NCBI RefSeq assembly: GCF_905220565.1
Contig: NC_059423.1
Location: 2,476,001-2,540,000, forward strand
Length of the DNA stretch: 64,000 nucleotides
Direction: 5' to 3'
Source of the DNA: Melitaea cinxia
Taxonomy: Eukaryota; Arthropoda; Insecta; Lepidoptera; Nymphalidae
Part shown: positions 50,520 to 61,098 of the stretch, one piece after another
Layout: the number at the start of each line of letters is the position of its first letter
Numbering within the stretch: the stretch's first letter is position 1
Program-made: the position numbers and the translations under genes
The notes under the pieces: generated by a model
The model's input: the letters and a program-made list of their open reading frames with translations, nothing else
The model's database searches: none
What the model was told of the DNA's origin: nothing

Positions 50520-50910
50520 TTACTTGACGTTGTCTCCGAGGCATGGTAGGAGACCACGACCACAAAGACAGACCGGAAAGAAATATTTGTACAAATCCAA
50601 ATATCTGAAATCTTATAGTATGATTTTCGAAATTGTTACTTAATTATACATTCTAATCTTTTTACTTGACGAACCATAAAATTTGACAAAATTGTTGATA
50701 TTAATTTTAAATACTTTGTAATAAATGTTTACATGTCATATTGTTGACTAAAAATGTATATGTATTAACAATATTGTATAATGTATGTTATTTTTAATGT
50801 AAATAATATTATTATTATTATCAATCCCAAGGAGGAACCGAATCTTTAAACCATCGGTGTTTTAGACGACTACTCGCAGCACTACACCAGAGCGGTTATT
50901 ATTAAATAAA
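50520..50910 (-). repeat. Family A SINE (alternative head) with an insertion
   Basis: GTCTCCGAGGCATGGTAGGA and AGACAGACCGGAAAGAAATA at the left; TCTTTAAACCATCGGTGTTT and CGACTACTCGCAGCACTACA at the right. About 220 bp of AT-rich sequence separates them. Confidence 0.65.
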
Positions 50911-51179
50911 AAGTAATAACAAATTATACAAAGATATAATTATTTCTCAGGCAATTAAAGCAATGAATGAAAATCAGATAGCTTCTCATTATGTTGTCAG
51001 ATAAGGATATAATAAGAAGAAAAATCCTTCCATTACACTAACATTGCGACATAAAAACTAATATTACCATTATTATACAAAATTTGTTTAAAGTTTTTTA
51101 CGTATTCTTAAATAGCTCTTGAAGTCCCATTTAAGAGATATTTAAGAATAATTTTTTGGGTGTATTTCTTATACTATTA

Positions 51180-51358
51180 AATCAAAATCAAAATCAAAAT
51201 CAAAAATAGCTTTATTCAAATACGCTCCAAGAGCACTTTCGAATCGTCATTTTACAAATTAAAACTTTAAAAATTAATTATTATTTTTGTAAAAGTGAAG
51301 CTACCACCGATTCGGAATGTAGATTCTGCAGAGAAGAATCGGCAAGAAACTCCGCCTT
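51180..51358 (+). repeat. Family F reference copy
   Basis: (TCAAAA)n start, ATACGCTCCAAGAGCACTTT, CGAATCGTCATTTTACAAAT, ATTCGGAATGTAGATTCTGC, GAAGAATCGGCAAGAAACTC. Probably a LINE 3' region. Confidence 0.75.
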
Positions 51359-51359
51359 A

Positions 51360-51512
51360 GGGTGGTCCACTTAGGGTGGTCAACAAACTTTCGGTCCATC
51401 TGGTGGCCGTCGAGAGCATTACAAGCTAGTTGACGACCCAACGCCAACCCTCTCCAAGATTTCTCCTTACTTTACACACCACAGGAACATAATACTACTT
51501 GTGAACAGATTA
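51360..51512 (+). repeat. Family B fragment, diverged
   Basis: CATCTGGTGGCCGTCGAGAG, TTGACGACCCAACGCCAACC and CACACCACAGGAACATAATA. Confidence 0.5.
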
Positions 51513-51743
51513 TCTAATATACAAAATCCTCGTGTCGCGGTGTTTGTAGTTAAACTCCTCCGAAACGGCTTGACCGATTCTCATGAAATTTCGCGTGCAT
51601 ATCGGACATCATTTTTCATCATCCCCCATCTATTCTTCATCTATTTTTCATCTATTTTTCATTCCCCTAAGTTATAAGGGGGGGGGGGGGATTGAGAAGG
51701 TTAATAGAATATATGGCAAAACAACGTTTGCGGGGTCAGCTAG
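51513..51743 (+). mobile_element. Helitron-like element, first of a head-to-tail trio
   Basis: A|TCTAATATACAAAATCCTCG at the left, GTTTGCGGGGTCAGCTAG at the right. It contains a poly-G run at about 51679-51690. Confidence 0.8.
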
Positions 51744-51871
51744 TCTTCTATAATATTTAAAGCGCATAATTCGAGAATGGCTCGACCAATTCGGCTCATT
51801 TTTTTTTGTATGCTCCTTAAGGTTATGTTCCTTAATAGAAGGTTTTAATACAAAAAAAAAATAAAAAAATC

Positions 51872-51904
<33 letters not shown>

Positions 51905-51938
51905 CTTTTGACAGAACGAAGTCTGTCCGGTCATCTAG
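51744..51938 (+). mobile_element. Helitron-like element, second of a head-to-tail trio
   Basis: It begins TCTTCTATAATATTTAAAGC directly after the CTAG of the first element and ends TCTGTCCGGTCATCTAG. It belongs to the subtype with GCGCATAATTCGAGAATGGC. A (TA)n run lies at about 51872-51899. Confidence 0.75.
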
Positions 51939-52065
51939 TCTTATATATAAAATTCTCGTGTCACAATACTTAGTTACAATATTCCTCCGAAACGCCTACA
52001 CCGATTTTTATGAAATTTTGTGTGTCGGGTGCTGAGAATCGGTTAACATCTATTTTTCAAAAACT
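51939..52065 (+). mobile_element. Helitron-like element, third of the trio, truncated
   Basis: It begins TCTTATATATAAAATTCTCG directly after the second CTAG and continues with GTGTCACAATACTTAGTTAC; the 3' end is missing. Confidence 0.7.
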
Positions 52066-52289
52066 ATTCAAAAAAGGAATGTTTACCATGTTTTTTATTT
52101 TCATATGGCGGAGCTCGATATTTCGACATTGCGAATGCGAATGTCTTGTTCACGAGACTGAAATTTGCGGGTAGATTTTGAAGGCTTTGCCAGTGTCCAT
52201 ACTGGACTACCTCCTTTCTCACACGTTTGCTACGTAATTACTGGTCACCACTACCATTATTACTTTTACCCCTATCATTGTCCCCTGAT

Positions 52290-52292
<3 letters not shown>

Positions 52293-52341
<49 letters not shown>

Positions 52342-52349
52342 TGTGTGTA
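52293..52349. repeat. (GT)n microsatellite
   Basis: More than 25 GT units with a single GTAT interruption. Confidence 0.95.
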
Positions 52350-52854
52350 CACTCGACTGCAAAGAAAAATGGTTGGTTGGAAAGTCTTCAATATCTTCAA
52401 AAGTACATGACCTAGCTTCATGAAATAAAGACTAAATTAAAGAATATTTTAATGTGCTTAAACGAAAGCAAAAAATTCAAGATTTTTATTTTTAGTAAAT
52501 ATAAAATAAATAAAAATGTTGTTGTTATTTTTCCAATATTTTCGTAAATATAGATTGGTTACGGATCTGCCGTTTTCACGCTTTTTAGTAGTTTGTGTTG
52601 CCTCCGCGAGCTCGTAATATTTACTGATGTTATGCTATTCGGCTTAGTTTCTATTAGGTTTGTGAGACTCTATTAGAGCTTCTTTCATTTTACGTAGCGT
52701 GATTGGCGGCGGATTCTCCCGACGTACACGTCAAGTACAAGTCGGGGCTGTGCACTGGTCACTCCATGTGTCAGATACCGAATTATTGAAAATAGGCAAA
52801 CACTATCTGAGCTGTATGCGGGCAAACATTGTCTTACATAAAGTATGTGTATAT
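52350..52854. other. No gene recognised
   Basis: Unique-looking sequence containing a 60-codon open frame at 52699-52881 without recognisable motifs. Confidence 0.35.
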
Positions 52855-52855
52855 A

Positions 52856-53030
52856 TTTTTGAATATCATATCAAAAATTGATCGCTCCAGCGGGATCGAA
52901 CCTGCATCTCCGACTGACCGTGTCGGACCTAGCCAATTAAGCTATGGAACGATGTACCCGCTAGATCGAAATTTATGATATGATGATTTTATATTCGGTT
53001 TAAGCGAACCGTGGCGCCGTCTATAGTATA
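52856..53030 (-). mobile_element. tRNA-like element, one-sided copy
   Basis: TTTTGAATATCATATCAAAA precedes a tRNA-like block (52883-52951), followed by AAGCGAACCGTGGCGCCGTC. The same three parts in the same order occur at 63015, but no right terminal inverted repeat is seen here. In the tRNA-like block the minus strand gives CGTTCCATAGCTTAATTGGC and box B GGTTCGATCCC, with one base lost in the T stem. Confidence 0.75.
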
Positions 53031-53104
53031 TATATGTATATATATACACATATTATACTATACTATCTAGTCAACTCTATATATCTAGTATATAGAGGGT
53101 AATA

Positions 53105-53275
53105 TACATATAGAGCAGACGCTCCCCACTAGGATTTACTCCTATGTCGGTAGTATGAAAAGACACACAATATTTAAGCACAAACGCCTAAACCAGGCAA
53201 GTATGAAACAAATATTTGCCATAAGCGAGAATCGAAGCGGTTACAAGACCGCTGAACCAACGAGACGTCAAATAT
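53105..53275 (-). repeat. Family A-related SINE
   Basis: CTCCCCACTAGGATTTACTC, AAACGCCTAAACCAGGCAAG and CATAAGCGAGAATCGAAGCG. The head has lost a good box B. Confidence 0.55.
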
Positions 53276-53569
53276 CAATATCAATAGGTATATATACAAA
53301 TAACCCGAATGCATTTAATTAATGTAAATGTCATTAAACTTTTAAAACTTAAAAGCTTTATAGAGATAACATTTTCATGTGATATCAATAAAAATGCATT
53401 CAAATTTAAAACACAAATAATTACTGACAAATATAAAAACGTTAAGTTTGTTTGCGTCAATGAATCTCCTAACTAAACCCTTTGTTGTGAAATGCGCAAT
53501 TTATTTTTGATTTAAGTAGAATAGTTATTAAATAAAGGTTGAGGGTGAAAAATCTTTCTTTTATAGTAT

Positions 53570-53935
53570 AGAGGAGCCTGTAGGAGTCCACCCGATGGTA
53601 AGCGGATACCATAGCTTACGAACCCTGTCCAAGAGCTCTCTTACTAACTCACACAGGTGATTTTTTACTACGCAATAATCACAACTAAATAATATTGCTA
53701 TCAAGTAATATTGTATTCCTATATGGGCAAATGGACTATGGGCAAAAAACATGAGTTCACACCATTTTTGGCGCAATCTTGTGGAAGCCTATATCCAGCA
53801 GTGGACTGCGATAGGCTGATGTGTGTGTGTGTGTGTGTGTGTAATATTGTGTTCCTGTGGTGAGTAAGGTGAACAGAACTCCTGGAGAGTGTCGGGGGTA
53901 GGGACCGTATCCCTGACCCTCCCCAGGACAAAAAA
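53570..53935. repeat. Family B and C pieces with a (TG)n run
   Basis: ATGGTAAGCGGATACCATAG (B), then GGCGCAATCTTGTGGAAGCC and CAGTGGACTGCGATAGGCTG (C) running into (TG)n at 53821-53842, then GGTGAGTAAGGTGAACAGAA (B reversed). It looks like a C piece inserted in a B repeat. Confidence 0.65.
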
Positions 53936-54077
53936 TTAAAATTATCATATAAATATTTACATCAAATTAAATCTATTTTTAGTAAAGATAGTTTTAGTAC
54001 GTTATTGTATTGTCTATTTCTTTGTTGACATTACATCTCAATAAACATCAAGTCATCTCTTCTTTTCAAGTTTATGT

Positions 54078-54168
54078 TCATCATCATCATCATCATTACT
54101 TCAGCCTATCGCAGTCTACTGCTGGATATAGACCTCCACAAGTTCGCGCCAAAAATGGTGTGAACTCA
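54078..54168 (+). repeat. Family C end fragment
   Basis: (CAT)n followed by TTCAGCCTATCGCAGTCTAC and CACAAGTTCGCGCCAAAAAT. Confidence 0.75.
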
Positions 54169-54534
54169 TATCTTTCTGTTCATTTTTTTTTTCATAACTT
54201 CACAGTTCTTAAAACGTTTTTATGGCGACGGTATATCACGTACTTACTTGGTATAAATCTATACTTTCATCCATTAAATAATATATATAATGAAAAGGTG
54301 TACAAAAATGACATAAATGACACATTGTGTTTTCTATAAAACTATAGATACATATAATAATTCTTATTAAATCAAATTACCTTTAGAGGTCGGCAAATGA
54401 TAAGTGATGCAGAAACTTGATTAGCTAGCTAGCTAGAGAATGTACACACATAGATATTATTTCTTTGCAAAAATATTAAAATAACTATTTTTTCTACATT
54501 CATATCAATTTACTATCGTTAATTTATTGTATAA

Positions 54535-54610
54535 CTAGCTTTTGCCCGCGGCTTCACTCGTGTTGAATTTTTTTTTTAATAAAAAGAACCCTATGTTACT
54601 TCTAATACCT
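54535..54610 (-). mobile_element. Helitron-like 3' end fragment
   Basis: CTAG followed by CTTTTGCCCGCGGCTTCACT. Confidence 0.45.
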
Positions 54611-54624
54611 CCAAGAATATGTGT

Positions 54625-54945
54625 GTGCTTCAGCCTGTAATATCCCACAATTGGGTATAGGCCTCTTTCCCCATGTAGGAGAAGGATCACAGCTGAATCC
54701 ACCACGCTGCTCTAATGCGGGTTGGCGGATATATTCCCTACAACGAGTAACGATCGCTATCAGGTGTACATGATAACAACCAGGACCGACAGCTTAACGT
54801 GCTCTCCGAGGCTCGCTGGGGAGACCCACAAGGACTGCACAAACACCCAGGCCACAACAAACACCTGTATGGCCAATATGAATGTTTGTCATTTGCGAAC
54901 CCGCAATCGCTAGCACAACAGGCACAATCCATGGCTGTGTATATA
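54625..54945 (-). repeat. Family A SINE, head eroded
   Basis: TGCTTCAGCCTGTAATATCC, TTGGCGGATATATTCCCTAC, AGGACTGCACAAACACCCAG. The head has a deletion around GAACCCGCAATCGCTAGC and ends in a short TA run. Confidence 0.8.
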
Positions 54946-55049
54946 TATATAGTTAAAAATGACAAAGATATTATGACTCATTTATAACTAGTATGTCATT
55001 TTGTACGCGTTCCCCTAACTCTTAAACAATAATAAATAACTCAAAAAAA

Positions 55050-55170
55050 AATTGCTCGTTGAATTTCAATCAAATTTAAATAAAACTATATGATAGTATC
55101 AGCTATCGACTAAAAAAAAGAATCATCAATGTCGTTACACCCAGTAACAAGTTATAAGTTAACACGCATA
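55050..55170 (-). repeat. Family D fragment
   Basis: TCAATCAAATTTAAATAAAA and AATGTCGTTACACCCAGTAA match the reversed family D middle. Confidence 0.45.
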
Positions 55171-55889
55171 TTAAGCTATTAAACGTCTAATCTATCGGAT
55201 GTCTATTCGGCGTTTAAAACTATAAATATTAATTCCTTAATTTAGCAGCCGGTTATTACCTCTTCAGATGAGGCTATTTCTGTTGACGGCTATTTACTTT
55301 TTGTATTTTTCAATTTTTTTTCAACATTGCATTGAAATGCATAGTAATTGGAAATACCCAAAGGCTTGAACCCCGGGTCATTGCCCGTTACAATCGTCAC
55401 TTGTAACTTTTTTTAAATAAAAGTCAATTGTTATATGCCATTGACACGTAATTATTTTAAAAATGTATATTTTTGACAGGTTGTTAACATTAGTATTGTC
55501 ATGCATTTAATTTAACTTCTTACATATAAACAAAGATTAATTACCAAGCTTTCATTAAAATATTGCTTTCGTCTCTACTTAGATTTCTTAAAGCTAACCT
55601 TCTTGACAAATAAAAATTAATCGCTATATGCATCGCTAAGAGAAAAACTTGAGATCGGCTTGACCGTATCGATAATTTAGAAACATAAAGTTTAAAAATT
55701 ATTAAAGTGATACTTCTTACGTTTGATTTGGGGTGTAAGCTGGTGAATGCATGACGAGAGCGTTACGAAAAGTATGATCGGGTGAGGCGAACGGAAGTTA
55801 TAATTTAGTAAAGATAGAAACAGGGAGAGCTAACTTTCGTAAGTTTAACTTCAGTTGTGTGGTCTAAAGCATACTCGTTTTTTGTATTA

Positions 55890-56235
55890 ATAATTGTGTT
55901 TGCAGGCAAACGAAGAAAAACCGACTTCAATTACATCGACAAGTAATACAACGTAGGTACACAAAAAAACTGTGTGGCTACGGTACTAAAGAATATAGCC
56001 ACCCCCTCTCTTCCCGTGGGTGTTGTAAGAGGCGACTAAGGGATAGCACAGTTCCGCTACCACCTTGGAACTTAAAAAGCCGACCGGTGGCGGGATAGCC
56101 ATCCAACTGCTGGCTTTGAAATACACAGGCCAAAGACGGGCAGCAGCGTCTTCGGTGCGATAAAGCCAGTACTGCGGTCACCAACCCGCCTGCCCAGCGT
56201 GGTGACTATGGGCAAAACACATGAGTTCACGTTAT
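55890..56235 (-). repeat. Family D end joined to family C repeat
   Basis: AATTGTGTTTGCAGGCAAAC and AACCGACTTCAATTACATCG (D), then from about 55970 TGTGTGGCTACGGTACTAAA, GGCAGCAGCGTCTTCGGTGC and CCAGCGTGGTGACTATGGG (C). Confidence 0.8.
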
Positions 56236-56239
56236 TTTT

Positions 56240-57408
56240 ACCCGACTGCCAAGGAAGGGTTATGTTTTTCGCGCGTATCTTGTATGTATGTATGTATGTA
56301 ATATTCTTTACTACCTCATATTTCCAGAACCACTGAACGGATTTACATAATTAAGGTATCGTTAGGTTCGTCTTAGCTGCCCAAGTGTTCTTAGATAGGT
56401 GACATTAAAAAAATCAAACATGGCGGCTGCGCGAAGCCATTGTAGTTAATGAAAAAAAAATTTTTTTTTCTCGAATACTACAATATGGGTATCAAATTGA
56501 AGGGCACAATACAAGGATTTTAAAAAGGTATATCATAATTATTATTACTGTAATTCTAATACAGAAATACAATATTAAAGTTTAAAAAATGTGGACTTTG
56601 CTCTTTCCCACGCCTATGCCATGTCAAACTCGCCTCTTAGGCGACGATCAAATCGGGTTGTAGCATTTCTAATAAAATACAATGGTTAAAAAAAATATAC
56701 AATTAAAATTACAAATAAAAATTAATAAATGTCACACCAATTTACAATTACATTAATAAAATCAATAACAAATACATAATACCAAATACAAAGAAATAAT
56801 TTTAATAATAATTTCATTATATTAAAACTAATAGTTGTTGACTTAAGCAGTCACCTATTTGCTAAAGGTCAGGCTTACGTTGCTTTGAGCAGAGTGAGAT
56901 CTTTCTCCGGGCTTGCCATCAGTTCTCTTGACCCTAAAAAATTACTTAATCAACCACATGATGTAAACTGTTTTAATGAATTGAACCGATTACGTAATTT
57001 GTCTGACTAAAAAGACATAAATAAAATAATAATTAAAAATAAACAAAAAACCCGCCTGCGTGAAGAATAACTAATAGAAAATCAACTGAAATAGCTGGAA
57101 CAAGATAAAAATTCAATATGCACACAAAGTCAGCGAAATAAATAGAAACAATATTAAACATTTTGTGCTGTACATTTAAAATATATTAATACGGTAGTCC
57201 TTCGAAACTTTATGCAACGTCGTAGATAATATGCAGTCGGAGGCATGAAATTGAAGGATAAGTCAAAGCATTCTCTCTTTGTGCAACATTTTCCAGTGGA
57301 CCAAATTGTGAATCTAAACCATCATCGAATCCCCTTGAACTCACACAAAAAATGTCATCAAAATTCGTCCAGCCGTCTAGGAGGAGTTCAGTGATATACA
57401 CACACAAG

Positions 57409-57411
<3 letters not shown>
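56240..57411 (+). mobile_element. Degraded autonomous Helitron-type region
   Basis: It starts near ACCCGACTGCCAAGGAAGGG and includes GCTCTTTCCCACGCCTATGC, the helicase fragment at 56831 and, near 57355, CAAAATTCGTCCAGCCGTCT. No clean 5' TC or 3' CTAG could be assigned. Extent is approximate. Confidence 0.45.
56831..57010 (+). pseudogene. Helitron (PIF1-like) helicase C-terminus
   Basis: The frame reads VVDLSSHLFAKGQAYVALSR, then VRSFSGLAISSLDPKKLLNQ, then CFNELNRLRNLSD and TAA. The F-A-x-G-Q-x-Y-V-A-L-S-R motif is the last conserved helicase motif of PIF1-type helicases, and the (E)LxRL ending fits Helitron Rep/helicase proteins. Nothing of the Rep nuclease or other helicase motifs is seen upstream, so this is a relic. 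Its presence fits the many TC...CTAG elements. Confidence 0.85.

Positions 57412-57412
<1 letters not shown>

Positions 57413-57441
<29 letters not shown>
57413..57441. repeat. (TA)n microsatellite then (AAAT)n
   Basis: AT dinucleotide run of about 28 bases followed by AAATAAATAAATAAATA. Confidence 0.9.
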
Positions 57442-57446
<5 letters not shown>

Positions 57447-57586
57447 AATAAATAAATAAATATCTATACAATACACACACGGTCGTCTGAAAGACGGCAG
57501 AAAATTAGAAAACATAAACAAACGTAACGATTTAAACATCACGTGTATAAGTTCGCTAGACATTACAACATCTGTGGACATTTTTT

Positions 57587-57690
57587 AATATCATATCAAA
57601 AATCGACCGTTCCAGCGGGGATCGAACCTGCATCGACTCACCGTGTCGATGCTCTAGCCAATTAAGCTATGGAACGATGTACCCGTTAAA
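57587..57690 (-). mobile_element. tRNA-like element, one-sided copy
   Basis: AATATCATATCAAAAATCGA precedes a tRNA-like block (57608-57676). On the minus strand the acceptor arms CGTTCCA and TGGAACG pair fully, with box A TAGCTTAATTGGCTAGAGC and box B GGTTCGATCCC. The variable loop is shortened and the T stem has one mismatch. The right end of the element is missing. Confidence 0.75.
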
Positions 57691-57699
57691 TAAAAAACA

Positions 57700-58165
57700 T
57701 ATGTGGGGCTACTAATAGATAAAGCTTTTATATAGTAATAAATAATAAATAATTTATTTGTAACGTAGTTTTTTTTTCTTTTCTTTTCCATAGATACGTT
57801 GAGTTAGCTTAATGTAGTAATATATAATGATAATTTATAATATTATTAATTTTACTAAAAAAAAAAACAGGTTTACGTTGTGCATTGTGTTGGCTTCTTA
57901 TGTAATAAAAAAAAAAATAAAAAAAAAATTTGACATTCAAAATTTTTTCTGAGAATTGTTCGTAGTCCATAATTTTTTTTATCTTAAGTTGAAGGTTACG
58001 AAAATGTGACAAGAAAATATGTACAAGCGTTTGTATGTGTGTACGTTTAAATTAGTTTTATTATGGTCTAAGTCATGAGCGATATCATTAAAATGTACAT
58101 AATCAGAATTATTTCGAATGTGTGTCATTTATACAGCCGCCGATTTTTATTTATTTATGTAACAA
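57700..58165. other. AT-rich stretch, nothing recognised
   Basis: Poly-A and poly-T rich; no core shared with the main repeat families. Confidence 0.4.
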
Positions 58166-58176
58166 ACTTTATAAAA

Positions 58177-58564
58177 TGAAGTATGATAGTGTTGAGTAAC
58201 GCAATCGTCACTAGATGGCGCTGTCGTCAGTTATATCATACTAATATTGTTATACGGGGGATATAATTTCCCCACTATCAGTTGTCAATATGGAAAGATA
58301 CTATAGTATAATACAAATCTGGTGGTACATTAGTCTCTAGCGCTTTGTTTGTGCATGCTCTTCATTGAGTGTCCTACTGCACCTATGGACCAGGTGCTCT
58401 CAGAAAGTCTCAGGTTCAATACAACTCTGTATTTAACTCGATTGAATAAATATTATTTTATGCAATAGCCTCTTTATTGCCTCATCTCTGTCCGTTCGTC
58501 ACGTCATCGTGTCTTCGTGTCATCCTGCAGCATTGCATCGCTGGCGTCATACGTTGCTACACTT
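58177..58564 (+). mobile_element. Candidate LTR-like block
   Basis: From TGTTGAGTAACGCAATCGTC to CATACGTTGCTACA: TG...CA termini, an AATAAA at about 58444 and less repetitive, better-balanced composition. I do not see a target-site duplication, so the boundaries and the call are tentative. Confidence 0.35.
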
Positions 58565-58759
58565 TGTTAAATTTATATATGAGAACAAAACACAAATCAA
58601 CACAAAAACACAAATTTATGTTTCAAAATAAATCCGTTCCAATCTTACAAAAATAACATAATTGAGTCAGTTATTTGAATGAAGCAAAAAAAAATGTCTG
58701 AGCACTTGATTCTCGTTAGAAAGGTTTAAAATTTTGATGAAATATGAACATCAAGGTCC

Positions 58760-59005
58760 TTGAATAGTAAATTAAAATTTCTACACATGCATATCAATGG
58801 GATTTTATGTGAAACATTATTTCTTATTAAACGTGGCATAATATTATACAAATCAATGGTGGAATTGACTATTTTGTATAATATCGCGAGGTTGTACAGC
58901 CGCCAACACGTGACAAGAGATTCAAAATTAAACTTAGTTGATCTATCATCGTATGTTGTCAGAAATAAAACTATATTATATTATTTAATGTGCAAATATA
59001 TTTAG
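58760..59005 (+). other. Open frame of unknown origin
   Basis: 81 codons without a stop (hydrophobic and basic, with RDSKLNLVDLSSYVVRN near the end). It may be a transposon relic, but no family motif is recognisable, and there is no support for a cellular gene. Confidence 0.25.
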
Positions 59006-59024
59006 GCAACTCTTTTATACGACT

Positions 59025-59262
59025 AGATTGGCAAACAAACGTATGGCAGACCTGATGGTAAGCGGTCACCGTAGTCTGTAGACGCCTGCTACACTAGAAA
59101 CATCGCAAGCGCGTTGACAACCCTACCCCTGACCTTCACTAGCTACCTTACTCACACAGAAAGACAACACTACTCTATCTCTAAGGTTGAGGTACTACCC
59201 CAGTCGAGCTGCTCCAGATTTTGAGCAAGATATTTCCTGATGTGCTCTACTTCGATAGTTTT
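59025..59262 (+). repeat. Family B repeat
   Basis: TTGGCAAACAAACGTATGGC, GTAAGCGGTCACCGTAGTCT, CATCGCAAGCGCGTTGACAA and TTTTGAGCAAGATATTTCC. Confidence 0.75.
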
Positions 59263-59300
59263 TTTTTTTATAAAATTTACTTGTAAGATATACTATATAA

Positions 59301-59554
59301 CTAGCTGTGTGTGCGATTTCAAAAAAAGTGTTAAGTTCACATAGTTATAAAATAAATAAATTTCTAAATACAAGTATCTACCACTGAAAGTCCCATCAAA
59401 ATCGGTCTAGCCGTTTTAGAGATTAGCCGGAACAAACAGATAGATAGACAGACAAAAATTGTAAAAAAATTTTAGTGTGAAGTGTTGTGTGTTGTGTAAA
59501 AGCGGTTATTTTAATATTACAAACAGACACTCCGATTTTATTTATTTGTATAGA
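59301..59554 (-). mobile_element. Helitron-like element
   Basis: CTAG at the left followed by CTGTGTGTGCGATTTC; on the minus strand A|TCTATACAAATAAATAAAATC begins at 59554. Interior CACTGAAAGTCCCATCAAAA as in the 11787 fragment. Confidence 0.7.
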
Positions 59555-59804
59555 TAATTGTATTTCGTAGCGAGTACGACCGACAACCGACCCGTAATGG
59601 CTACATTTGGTAATTATTGTTGGGACGGAAATATTTCGTCTTGATGACAGTTATAATTCACTACTGTAATGTTTGGTTCAAATCACAGGAGGGTGTCGTA
59701 TATATAAAACTCGGATCACGCTATTAGTCCTGGCTAGTCTCCGAAACGATTGGACCGATTTAATGAACTCCTGCACAGATAAAACTTTGCTTAACTTAAA
59801 ATAT

Positions 59805-60205
59805 AGCTTCATCCTGTAATATCCCACTACTGGGCATAGGCCTCTTTCCCCATGTAGGAGAAAGATCAGAGCTTAATCCACCACGCTGCTCCAATGCGAG
59901 TTGGTGGATATATTCCTTACTATGAGTAACGATCGCTATCAGGTGTACATGATAACAACCGGGACCGACGGCTTAACGTGCTCTCCGAGGCACGGTGAGG
60001 AGACCCACAAGGACTGCACAAACACCCACCGGCAAACACCTGTATGGCCAATACAGGCGGCTGGCGGTTGCGGATTCGATCCCCGCACATCATAAACATT
60101 TATATACAATATATAAATGTTTATGATGTGCGGGGATCGAATCCGCAACCGCCAGCGCAACAGGTATAATCCATAGCTGTAACCGTTGCGCCAACGCGGC
60201 GTAAC
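59805..60205 (-). repeat. Family A SINE with duplicated inverted head
   Basis: Tail CTGTAATATCCCACTACTGG at the left and head at the right (minus-strand GTTGGCGCAACGGTTACAGC). The head's box B segment is present twice in opposite orientations, forming the perfect hairpin at 60061-60155. Confidence 0.85.
60061..60155. repeat. Perfect hairpin: 46-bp arms, 3-base loop
   Basis: 60061-60106 and 60110-60155 are exact inverted copies separated by CAA. Each arm begins at its outer end with CTGGCGGTTGCGGATTCGAT (read inwards), so each contains a box B. Confidence 0.95.
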
Positions 60206-60660
60206 TTAAAATATAGGCATTTTTTATTTTGAATAATTACAGCGATATTTTTATTTGAAAATTAAAAAAAGGGTGGTACAAAGTTCGCCAGGTCAGCTAA
60301 TATTTATATATATTTTTTACGAGTAGCACCGCTCTGGGATGTAATGCGTGTGTCACGTAGGCGAATAAACATCGGCGGTTGCGAGTTCGAGTTCTGCTCG
60401 GGATGGATATTTCAATTCCTTACCTTAATTACAATCTATTTTAAAGACTATAACTGGCACAGCTGAACCGACTGTCGTCATCCGATTGTTACGTTTTTGT
60501 TTGTATAAAGTTGTTAAGAAAAGAAAAAAATTGAAAATTGCTCAAAAAATTTAAAAATTTCAGAACGATTATCTTAATTTCACGCGTTTGACAGATCGTA
60601 AGATTGGTCGTCTGTCGGGTCAGCTGTTTGTATAAATCGTGTATCTTAGAGACGGCGAAG

Positions 60661-60850
60661 CTATATATATATATATATATATATATAACGCCTCACACTC
60701 AAAGGCCCCCGCTAGGATTCACTCCTGTGTCGGGGCTCCGGATATATACACAAGCACAAACGCCCACACAACGGCAAACATTTGTATGGTCAATACAAAT
60801 TTTTACCCGCAACAGCCATAAGCCATAAGCCACTCCTGTCACCGTTGCAG
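60661..60850. repeat. (TA)n run and family A-related SINE head
   Basis: TA run at 60661-60688, then CTCAAAGGCCCCCGCTAGGA, CACTCCTGTGTCGGGGCTCC and CACACAACGGCAAACATTTG; the head is degenerate. Confidence 0.65.
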
Positions 60851-61098
60851 TTACTCGTTTTCAAGGATCTCAGAAAAATCTAGACTTTTGATGTATAGAC
60901 ATTTTAAGTTGTCGAGCTAGCCAGGTTTTAATAATAATGTTAGCAGTTCAACGTCACGTGATTACGAAATTATTTCGCGTGTACTTTCACGAAATATTTT
61001 TTCATTTCGTAATTTCAAGTGAAAGTCATAAACTTTCAATGTTCACCTATTTAGTGATATACTATTGTTTATTGTATCAATTCGTATTTATTTACTAA

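Noticed and set aside
52165..52410. Cys/Val-repeat protein-like open frames
   Set aside because: They are translations of the (GT)n microsatellite; the same applies to the frame over the (CA)n run at 1287.
52883..52951. Functional tRNA gene
   Set aside because: The T stem has lost a base, position 33 is not T, and the block sits in a repeated element, so it was annotated as tRNA-like within a mobile element.
54381..54415. Possible upstream coding exon for the receptor, ending SK|G before GTAATT
   Set aside because: The donor and phase fit the exon at 49841, but there is no in-frame start codon, the supposed acceptor (CAAG) lacks a pyrimidine tract, and the peptide has no family signature.
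55738..55780. Possible first exon with ATG and a GTAAGA donor near 55735
   Set aside because: The short frame would end in phase 2, while the next known exon needs phase 1, so the splice would break the reading frame.
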